Positions 5,190 to 10,745 of a DNA stretch of 10,745 nucleotides are shown piece by piece (the first letter of the stretch is position 1; every line of letters begins with the position of its first letter). The notes under the pieces are model-generated. The model had not been told where the DNA came from, did not search any database, and was given only the letters and a program-made list of their open reading frames with translations. Source of the DNA: an uncultured Clostridia bacterium (GTDB lineage: Bacteria > Bacillota > Clostridia > Christensenellales > UBA1242). The translations under genes were made by a program, and so were the position numbers. Location of the stretch: contig CALDMJ010000108.1 in assembly GCA_937914725.1 (NCBI GenBank), forward strand, positions 1 to 10,745, in the 5' to 3' direction.

Positions 5190-6095
5190 CTACATACACA
5201 AGCATTTAAAATTTTTGTCATAAACGCCCTCAAGAGTTCCTGCTCCATTCCGTGAAGATAAAACGATGTAACGATTGAAAGCTTTATTTGATAGCAATGG
5301 TTGAAAGTCCTTTTTTGTTTGTAAATTTTCAAGATTATCACAATGAGTTGTTGCAATTACTTTTACTCCGCAACCTTGCGCATATAAAACAGCGTTTATA
5401 TCATCAACATTCGCAATTTCGTCCGTCATAACAACATCAGGTCGCATACTGCGAATGCCATTTTCGAGTCCAAATTGCTTCGTACAATTAGTCATAACAT
5501 CGCAAAATATTCCAAGTTTGTACTGTGAAACACCGTTGACAACATTTGCAATTTCATTTCTTTCATCAATAATTAAAACATTTTTTATATATCTTTGCGA
5601 AATTTGAAATGCCAAATCGCGAAGCAATGTTGTTTTCCCCGCCCCAGGTGGTGACAGAATTAACGTATTTACAATTTGAGGCTCGGTTATAAATTCAAGA
5701 ATTTTTAAACTGCAATCCCTTATTTCGTGAGGAAGTCTAATGTTTATAGATGACAGATTTTTAATTGTTTTGATTGTATTTTTTTCATTAACGCATGTCC
5801 CAGCAAGTCCAATTCTGATGCCTCCTTCAACAGTTATGAAACCTTGTTTTATTTCTTCATTGTAGGCATAAATGGAATTTTCGCACGCATGTGTAACTAC
5901 AAAGTCGATCATTGCTTTATCGCAAATTATACTTTTAGAAATTACGTCTGTAACTCCATTTAAACCCAAATAATATATCCCACCGTAATCAACAACTATT
6001 GGATATCCAATTCTCATCCTAATTTCTCCTAGCTTCGCTAAATTTAGTTGCGCTATAGCCTTTCCTACAATAACAGGTAAATACCTTTCAATCAT
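5190..6095 (-). CDS. spoIIIAA: Stage III sporulation protein AA, secretion-type ATPase
   Basis: A cytoplasmic P-loop ATPase of 301 residues (B. subtilis about 307), related to type II/IV secretion ATPases, which powers or assembles the SpoIIIA channel on the mother-cell side. Walker A is SPPGAGKTT (148-156, Lys154 and Thr155); the first glycine is replaced by serine. The motif LIIDERNEIA (174-183) and the Walker B-like RPDVVMTDEIA (218-228) follow, with ATTHCDNL (248-255) as a sensor-like segment. A conserved N-terminal region (EGGIRIGLAGTC, about 90-101) is also typical. Start ATG 6095 has GAGGGG about 6 bases upstream. It is the first gene of the run and lies just after the terminator of the TIM-barrel gene, so the operon must have its own promoter in 6096-6166. 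Both ATP-binding motifs are intact, so the gene does not look decayed. Confidence 0.94.
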   Translation of the reverse strand: MIERYLPVIVGKAIAQLNLAKLGEIRMRIGYPIVVDYGGIYYLGLNGVTDVISKSIICDKAMIDFVVTHACENSIYAYNEEIKQGFITVEGGIRIGLAGTCVNEKNTIKTIKNLSSINIRLPHEIRDCSLKILEFITEPQIVNTLILSPPGAGKTTLLRDLAFQISQRYIKNVLIIDERNEIANVVNGVSQYKLGIFCDVMTNCTKQFGLENGIRSMRPDVVMTDEIANVDDINAVLYAQGCGVKVIATTHCDNLENLQTKKDFQPLLSNKAFNRYIVLSSRNGAGTLEGVYDKNFKCLCM

Positions 6096-6166
6096 TTATC
6101 CCCTCTTATAATATTTTATTATGGACAAACTATTTTTATGATTACAATGCAAAATTAGTTGACAAT
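6096..6166 (-). promoter_or_regulatory. spoIIIA operon leader and probable promoter region
   Basis: This interval lies between the upstream terminator and the spoIIIAA ribosome binding site (GAGGGG), so the operon promoter should be here. In B. subtilis spoIIIA is read by sigma-E, whose -10 begins CATA. Two CATA elements occur on the minus strand: CATAATAA (6123-6116) and CATAAAAA (6140-6133). Neither has a convincing sigma-E -35 at the proper distance. A sigma-A-like pair TTGTAA and CATAAT, 18 bp apart, is also possible. The exact promoter is unresolved. Confidence 0.4.
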
Positions 6167-6204
6167 AAAAAAGTGACTAACACAATTTGCGTGTTGGCCA
6201 CTTT
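6167..6204 (-). terminator. Intrinsic terminator of the nrnA-truB-TIM-barrel unit
   Basis: On the minus strand AAAGTGGCCAACAC (6204-6191) pairs with GTGTTAGTCACTTT (6183-6170) with one mismatch and one G-U around a 7-nt loop, followed by a T-run to 6167. It starts 3 bases past the stop codon and separates the RNA-modification genes from the sporulation operon. Confidence 0.9.
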
Positions 6205-6207
6205 ATT

Positions 6208-7059
6208 TTATACGTTTACGTAAATATTCTTTAATTTAACTGCATCTTGAGCCATAATCTCTTTTGATTCACAAATGACCGTTGCTTCATCCATTTTATA
6301 TTCTTGCAAAAGTTCAGCAAGCGGCTCAAACGGCGGTCCAAATTTTTCATCTGCTAAAGTCAAATGTTTTACTTCCCCCTTATCGGAAAATTCGATTTTA
6401 GAAAAATGTACGTGCAATTGCCTTGCCTTATCCTCTCCCAATTTCTCAATCAAGTAATCTAAAATTTTTCGATATTCTTCTTTATTGTTAAGTCGTCCTT
6501 GCAAAACACAATTAATGTGCCCAAAATCTAAGGTTGGCACCAATGCTTTGTGCATACAACAAAAATCAATGACTTCTTGGTATGTACCTATTTGTTTGAA
6601 CTTTCCCATTGCTTCTGGGCAAACGAGAATTGCATTTTTTGAAAAGCGCTCGTCAAAAATTTCCATAAACCTGTGAAGATTATAGTCGATGTTCTTTAGT
6701 GCCTCATCTCTTGTCATATTCATACAACTGCCGATATGGACAACACATTTTCTTCCACCAAAAATAATCAATTTTTGCAATGAATTGAGTATATATCCAA
6801 ACGATTTATCAATTGCTTCAATATTGGGATTTGCTAGATTGATAAAATAAGGTGCGTGAACACTGATTTCTACTCCACACTCTTTTGCGATTTTTCCATA
6901 TTCTATTGCTGTTTGATCACTAAGGGTTATGCCACGACCAAATGAATACTCATACAAATCAAGACCTAAATTTTTTACCCACTTAAACGCTTCCGCCGTT
7001 GTTTTGTGTCCTTCTTCATAAAATAATTTGTCATTACCTGATGGCCCAAATTTTACCAT
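6208..7059 (-). CDS. Endonuclease IV-like TIM-barrel protein (AP endonuclease family 2)
   Basis: A 283-residue protein of the xylose isomerase-like/endonuclease IV fold. Family members cut abasic DNA with three metal ions; some relatives have other or unknown roles. Likely metal ligands appear in order: HAPYFINLA (His68), VVHIGS (His108), CPEAMG (Glu149), LDFGH (Asp178, His181), HVHF (His216 or His218), VKH (His232) and CESKE (Glu264). The Asp-x-His pair of E. coli Nfo (Asp229, His231) seems to be Val230-Lys-His232 here, so one ligand is altered. The start is ATG 7059, since TGAGG (7066-7070) lies 6 bases before it; a TTG at 7071 in the same frame has no ribosome site. It follows truB with translation signals overlapping the truB stop and is last in its operon. 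DNA-repair activity is plausible but not assured. Confidence 0.78.
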   Translation of the reverse strand: MVKFGPSGNDKLFYEEGHKTTAEAFKWVKNLGLDLYEYSFGRGITLSDQTAIEYGKIAKECGVEISVHAPYFINLANPNIEAIDKSFGYILNSLQKLIIFGGRKCVVHIGSCMNMTRDEALKNIDYNLHRFMEIFDERFSKNAILVCPEAMGKFKQIGTYQEVIDFCCMHKALVPTLDFGHINCVLQGRLNNKEEYRKILDYLIEKLGEDKARQLHVHFSKIEFSDKGEVKHLTLADEKFGPPFEPLAELLQEYKMDEATVICESKEIMAQDAVKLKNIYVNV

Positions 7060-7065
7060 AAAAAA

Positions 7066-7070
7066 CCTCA
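7066..7070 (-). promoter_or_regulatory. Ribosome binding site deciding the TIM-barrel gene start
   Basis: TGAGG on the minus strand, 6 bases before ATG 7059, contains the TGA stop of truB. It argues against the in-frame TTG at 7071 and suggests that translation is coupled to truB. Confidence 0.7.
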
Positions 7071-7910
7071 AACTAACCGAATAACTAATTTATACTTCCC
7101 GTCAAATTGTGTTGCTATCCCAACGTCGATTGTATCAAGCTTTACTAAAAACAACTCGTTTTCGCCCACTGAAGGTAAATTTATATATCCCGTGTTAAAA
7201 GCTAACTTAAATGTGTTTTCATCAATATTAATAGCATTGCCGCCAAACAATTCGCTAGGTGATATAACTGAACTGTCATTAATATTATCAAAAGTGCACG
7301 AATTTTCAATTAAAAACTCGCCACACATTTTACGTTGCAAGTGCGTCATAGTAGCATAAGTTTGCAAGGCATACGCTATATCTCTAGCAATGCTCCGAAT
7401 ATACGTTCCAGCGGAACATTCGATTAAAAACTTATAAGTTTTGTTGTCTATTTGTTCCAACATCTCCAATTTATAAATGGTTATATCCTTAGGTTTTAAC
7501 TCAAACTCAACATTTTCGCGAGCCAAGTCATATGCACGCTTACCATTGACTTTTTTTGCTGAATACTTTGGCGGTATTTGCGCGATTTCGCCACGCAATT
7601 TTGGCAATACTAGCGCAATATCTTCTTTTGTCGGAAATCTCCCACCGTCAACTACTATTCGCCCCTCTCTATCAAGTGTATCAGTCTCATAGCCGAAAGT
7701 AAATTCAGCAATATAAGTTTTTCTTTTTTTTAAATAGTAATCAAACAATTTTGTACACTTGCCCAACGCAACAGGCAAAACACCCTCAGCCATTGGATCA
7801 AGCGTCCCTAGATGCCCAACTTTCTTTTCACCCAAAATCTTTCCTACTTTTCTACAAGCAGTATTGCTACTAATTCCGCTTGGTTTGTTTAATATCACAA
7901 TTCCGTTCAT
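7068..7910 (-). CDS. truB: tRNA pseudouridine(55) synthase
   Basis: Converts uridine 55 in the T-loop of tRNAs to pseudouridine. The 280 residues start with the TruB hallmark GIVILNKPSGISSN and contain the catalytic block GHLGTLDPMAEGVLPVALGK (32-51), with catalytic Asp38. Downstream are the conserved KTYIAEFTFG and the tyrosine-containing PPKYSAKKVNGKRAYDLAR, then AGTYIRSIARD; all match the family. The C-terminal domain is short compared with E. coli (314 residues), as in several Clostridia. The ATG follows the nrnA stop by 2 bases, with AAAGGA as ribosome site inside the end of nrnA. In many Firmicutes ribF follows truB; here an endonuclease IV-like gene takes that place. The call is secure. 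Confidence 0.96.
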   Translation of the reverse strand: MNGIVILNKPSGISSNTACRKVGKILGEKKVGHLGTLDPMAEGVLPVALGKCTKLFDYYLKKRKTYIAEFTFGYETDTLDREGRIVVDGGRFPTKEDIALVLPKLRGEIAQIPPKYSAKKVNGKRAYDLARENVEFELKPKDITIYKLEMLEQIDNKTYKFLIECSAGTYIRSIARDIAYALQTYATMTHLQRKMCGEFLIENSCTFDNINDSSVISPSELFGGNAINIDENTFKLAFNTGYINLPSVGENELFLVKLDTIDVGIATQFDGKYKLVIRLV

Positions 7911-7912
7911 AT

Positions 7913-8869
7913 TTATCCTTTCAAATGTTCACGCATTATTTTTAATAATTCTTCTGAAATCTTTTCACGTGTCCCAAATAGTTGACATCCAGCCGCTTTT
8001 TTATGCCCTCCACCACCAAATTTCTGTGCCAATAGATTTGCATCAATATCATATTTACTTCTAATGCTTACTTTAAATACATTTTTATTTACTTCAGTAG
8101 CCAAAACGGCAACTTCGACTGGCTCAATAGATAAAATTTGATTAACAATCGCCCCCGTATCATTTATACTTGCATCAATTTTTTGAAGCTCCGACACTGA
8201 AATAGTTGACATTGCAAAGCGGTTATCTTCAAAAAAAACAAGATTATTCAAAGCTGCTTTTAAAACCATTGCCCCTTTCATAGTAATAGTGCTCATATAT
8301 TGACGATTTATACTTTCAAAATCAACACCTAAATCGAATAATTTTGCAACCACAACGTGTGAGTGCGCCGTCGTGTTGTTATACATAAATCCCCCCGAAT
8401 CACGGATAATTCCAAGATACAATAATTCTGCCATTCTTTTATCAATTTTAAACCCAATTTCAGTAAAAATGTCAAACAAAAATTCACAAGCACTGCAACT
8501 TTTTGCATTCAAAAAGTTGCACACAGCAAAATTATCAAAAGCAATATGATGGTCGATTGCTATGCTGTTTTTTGATTCCTTAATAAAGGGTTCATAAGCG
8601 CCAATTCTCTCAGAATTTGAACAGTCAGTGATGATAACTAAATCGGCGCTTTTAGGAGCATCATAAGTGATGAGATCTTCAATGCCCAATTTTTCGAACT
8701 CATCACTAAGTTTTTCTTGAATATAAACTTTTGCAGTCTTCCCCATATTTTGGAGACATTGTGCTAATGCACACGACGAACCAATTGCATCCCCATCCGG
8801 AATGATATGCGTAAATATTGCAATGTCTTTTGCATTTGTGACTTTTTCTTTTATGATCTTAAAATTCAT
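7913..8869 (-). CDS. nrnA: DHH-family oligoribonuclease / pAp phosphatase
   Basis: A cytoplasmic phosphoesterase that degrades short RNA oligomers and dephosphorylates 3'-phosphoadenosine 5'-phosphate, the NrnA role in Firmicutes. In the 318 residues the DHH domain shows HIIPDGDAIGS (His21, Asp25, Asp27), TDCSN (Asp82), IDHH (Asp106-His107-His108) and RDSGGF (Asp157), which bind two manganese ions. The C-terminal DHHA1 domain ends with the substrate-binding GGGGHKKAAG (285-294). The start is ATG 8869, preceded by AAGGAG (8875-8880); an in-frame ATG at 8887 would place that site inside the gene. It is first in a unit with truB and lies behind the rbfA terminator, so it must have a promoter in 8888-9020, which I could not fix. 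Family call firm. Confidence 0.92.
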   Translation of the reverse strand: MNFKIIKEKVTNAKDIAIFTHIIPDGDAIGSSCALAQCLQNMGKTAKVYIQEKLSDEFEKLGIEDLITYDAPKSADLVIITDCSNSERIGAYEPFIKESKNSIAIDHHIAFDNFAVCNFLNAKSCSACEFLFDIFTEIGFKIDKRMAELLYLGIIRDSGGFMYNNTTAHSHVVVAKLFDLGVDFESINRQYMSTITMKGAMVLKAALNNLVFFEDNRFAMSTISVSELQKIDASINDTGAIVNQILSIEPVEVAVLATEVNKNVFKVSIRSKYDIDANLLAQKFGGGGHKKAAGCQLFGTREKISEELLKIMREHLKG

Positions 8870-8874
8870 TTTTA

Positions 8875-8880
8875 CTCCTT
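8875..8880 (-). promoter_or_regulatory. Ribosome binding site deciding the nrnA start
   Basis: AAGGAG on the minus strand lies 5 bases before ATG 8869. The in-frame ATG at 8887 has no comparable site. Confidence 0.8.
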
Positions 8881-8946
8881 GCGTCATTCAATTGCTGACA
8901 TATCCTAGTATTATGGTCTCCGTTAGATCAATACAAAAAATATGAA

Positions 8947-8970
8947 TTCAAATTTGTTTTACAATTTGAA
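8947..8970. repeat. AT-rich perfect dyad upstream of nrnA
   Basis: TTCAAATT (8947-8954) and AATTTGAA (8963-8970) are perfect inverted arms around an 8-base centre. It lies in the nrnA leader region between the rbfA terminator and the start codon. On the minus strand it is followed by TTCATATTTTTTG, so it could be a weak attenuator hairpin; otherwise it could be a repressor operator. Nothing else in the 8888-9020 interval is recognisable, and no tRNA, riboswitch or T-box signature is visible. Confidence 0.45.
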
Positions 8971-9020
8971 CGCTTTTTAATATGTCCGTATTTTTACAAA
9001 CATAACATACACTAATCTAT

Positions 9021-9064
9021 AAAAAATGTGGCGAGTACTCAGTATAAAAATTTACTACGCCACA
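9021..9064 (-). terminator. Intrinsic terminator after rbfA
   Basis: On the minus strand TGTGGCG (9064-9058) pairs with CGCCACA (9033-9027). The stem is extended by AGTA/TACT across one bulged T, and a run of six T follows (9026-9021). It begins 8 bases after the rbfA stop and closes the infB-rbfA transcript. Confidence 0.9.
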
Positions 9065-9072
9065 ATATAATT

Positions 9073-9408
9073 TTATTCTATAGTTTTAAATATTTCATTC
9101 ATTTTATCGACATAATCAAGCGTTTCATCCAACTTGAAATGTAATTCCGGCATTATCCTAATATCGACTTTTTCTGCAAGTTTTTTGCGAATAAAACCAG
9201 CACATTTACAAATCGTTTTGAAACATATTCTTTTATCTTTAGAATTATAAATGCTCAAATAAATCGTACAATGCGATAAATCATTTGTGATTTTTGCATC
9301 CGTAACAGTTATCATACCATCAATTCTAGGATCTTTGATTTCATTCCTAAAAATTTCCGACACAGCCTTCACGATTTCTTCATTCATTTTATCAAATCTA
9401 TTATTCAT
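9073..9408 (-). CDS. rbfA: 30S ribosome-binding factor A
   Basis: A 111-residue KH-like protein that binds the 30S subunit during late maturation of 16S rRNA and is important for growth in the cold. The conserved features are all present: the N-terminal helix RFDKMNEEI, the KDPRI motif (25-29), the ITVTDAKITNDLSHCTIYLSIY strand pair, CAGFIRKKLAEKVDIRIMPEL with its Ala-Gly kink, and the closing FKLDETLDYVDKMNEIF. Length is normal for the family (110-130). The ATG follows the infB stop by 2 bases and has no Shine-Dalgarno site, so translation is most likely coupled to infB. A second Met at residue 8 is less likely because the conserved helix begins before it. It is the last gene before a strong terminator. 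Confidence 0.96.
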   Translation of the reverse strand: MNNRFDKMNEEIVKAVSEIFRNEIKDPRIDGMITVTDAKITNDLSHCTIYLSIYNSKDKRICFKTICKCAGFIRKKLAEKVDIRIMPELHFKLDETLDYVDKMNEIFKTIE

Positions 9409-9410
9409 AA

Positions 9411-10745
9411 TTATCTAATAACTTGCTCCATTATATATGCTTCAAAAATATCTAAATCTTTAATGTCGTTAAATCCATCAAGTTTTATACCACATTCATA
9501 ACCAGCCATAACTTCCTTAACTTCTTGCTTTTCTTTTTGGAACGTTGTAATTGTTGTATCAATAATTTGTTCTCCATTCCTCATAACGCGAATGTGTGAA
9601 TTGCGCGTGATTTTACCATCCAAAACATAACAACCTGCAACTGTTCCAATTCTACTGATTTTGAACAACACGCGCACTTCACAATGTCCAATAACCTTTT
9701 CAACAAACACTGGTTTCAACATAGACTTAATCTTTGCGTGAATATCATCCAATACTTGATAAATAATTTTGTAATTCTTAATTTCAACATTATTTTGTTC
9801 CGCCAAAGTTTGTGCATTGCTCTCGACCTTGACATTAAACGCAACAATAGTAGCGTTAGAAGCGATTGCAACTTCAACATCATTTTCAGTTACTGCCCCA
9901 ACACCCCCGTGAACACAGTGGACTTTAACCTCCTCATTTTCAACGGCGGAAAGCATTTGTTGCAGAGCTTCAAATGAACCCTGCACGTCAGTTTTTATAA
10001 TAACGTTATAAGGTGTTTTATTAATCATACTCTTTAAAAATTCTTCAGCGGAAATGCTAGTTTCTACTTTTTGTTTTGCGAGTTGCGCCTTATTTTTTCT
10101 GTCTATGATTACTTGTTTTGCAGTTTTTTCGTCTACTGCAATTAAGGTGTCTCCAGCATTTGGAACTCTATCAAGACCAAGCACTGATACAGGTGTCGAA
10201 GGGCCTGCTTCCTTAATGTTTTGACCTTTATCATTGGTCATTGCTCGAACTCTACCCACGGCAAGCCCCGAAACGACGGTGTCCCCTACATGCAAAGTAC
10301 CATTTTTAATGAGTACATTAGCCACAGGCCCCTTGCCTTTATCAAGTTTCGCTTCAATAATACTGCCGATAGCGTGACGATTAGGATTCGCTCTCAAATC
10401 GCTGACTTCACTAACAACTAGCACAACTTCAAGCAATTTATCAAGGTTCATATTATTCTTAGCAGAAATTGGAACCATCATTGTATCGCCACCCCATTCT
10501 TCAGGCATAACATCACATTCAGCCAACTGCTGCTTAATTCTATCCACATTTGCTTCAGGTTTATCAATTTTATTAATTGCGACAACCATAGGAACTTTTG
10601 CATTCTTGATATGCTCTATCGCTTCTTTTGTTTGTGGCATAACGCCATCATCGGCAGCAACAACCAAAATTGCAACATCGGTCACGCTAGCACCGCGCGC
10701 ACGCATTGCCGTAAACGCTTCGTGCCCCGGTGTATCAATAAATGT
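9411..10745 (-). CDS. infB: Translation initiation factor IF-2 (5' part beyond the window)
   Basis: GTPase that brings formyl-methionyl-tRNA to the 30S subunit and promotes subunit joining. Only the last 444 residues are visible, since the reading frame runs through the right edge. The partial sequence begins with FIDTPGHEAFTAMRARGA, the G3 motif of the GTP-binding domain (DTPGH at 4-8 of the visible part), then NKID (58-61, G4) and ISAK (G5). Domains II, III and C2 follow to the C terminus, which ends normally at VIR. The P-loop and the variable N-terminal region lie outside the window. An internal ATG at 10706 is within the G domain and is not the start. It is cotranscribed with rbfA, 2 bases apart. 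Confidence 0.97.
   Translation of the reverse strand, partial: TFIDTPGHEAFTAMRARGASVTDVAILVVAADDGVMPQTKEAIEHIKNAKVPMVVAINKIDKPEANVDRIKQQLAECDVMPEEWGGDTMMVPISAKNNMNLDKLLEVVLVVSEVSDLRANPNRHAIGSIIEAKLDKGKGPVANVLIKNGTLHVGDTVVSGLAVGRVRAMTNDKGQNIKEAGPSTPVSVLGLDRVPNAGDTLIAVDEKTAKQVIIDRKNKAQLAKQKVETSISAEEFLKSMINKTPYNVIIKTDVQGSFEALQQMLSAVENEEVKVHCVHGGVGAVTENDVEVAIASNATIVAFNVKVESNAQTLAEQNNVEIKNYKIIYQVLDDIHAKIKSMLKPVFVEKVIGHCEVRVLFKISRIGTVAGCYVLDGKITRNSHIRVMRNGEQIIDTTITTFQKEKQEVKEVMAGYECGIKLDGFNDIKDLDIFEAYIMEQVIR

Noticed and set aside
6096..6166. A definite sigma-E promoter for spoIIIA
   Set aside because: CATA-type -10 elements exist, but no -35 at sigma-E spacing is convincing, so only a candidate region is reported.
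7759..8064. A 101-residue plus-strand frame across the truB/nrnA junction
   Set aside because: It is antisense to two firm genes, and its hydrophobic look comes from reading the complement of conserved blocks.

Overview
The window is AT-rich bacterial chromosome that reads as a low-GC Firmicute of the class Clostridia. The evidence is a run of spoIIIA sporulation genes, strong Shine-Dalgarno sites of the AGGAGG type, intrinsic terminators with U-tracts, and the infB-rbfA-nrnA-truB order common in that phylum. I cannot name genus or species. I see no phage, insertion sequence, integrase or CRISPR array.

Left part (1-2790): a small TSCPD-domain protein gene (+) faces a lipoprotein solute-binding protein gene (-), and the two share one bidirectional terminator. 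The binding-protein gene is divergent from pgsA (+), with a promoter for each in the 144 bp between them. After pgsA comes a fully consensus extended -10 promoter. It drives a 78-residue two-helix membrane protein and, 31 bp further on, a tRNA-Glu with anticodon CTC and its own terminator.

Right part (2840-10745, all minus strand; transcription runs from high to low coordinates) holds three transcription units. The first is infB (cut by the window edge) and rbfA, closed by a hairpin terminator. The second is nrnA, truB and an endonuclease IV-like TIM-barrel gene, again closed by a hairpin terminator. The third is spoIIIAA-AB-AC-AD-AE, tightly packed or overlapping. The first two units serve translation and RNA: initiation factor 2, 30S maturation, nanoRNA degradation and tRNA pseudouridine-55. 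The third encodes the ATPase and membrane part of the mother cell-forespore channel of endospore formers.

The most notable point is that the spoIIIA run stops after spoIIIAE. In known spore formers spoIIIAF, AG and AH follow, but here only about 90 bp separates spoIIIAE from the convergent tRNA terminator. Otherwise this is mostly housekeeping DNA. I found no convincing new multi-gene system. The lesser points of interest are the membrane-peptide/tRNA transcript, the orphan binding protein, the altered metal site in the endonuclease IV relative, and the AT-rich dyad upstream of nrnA.
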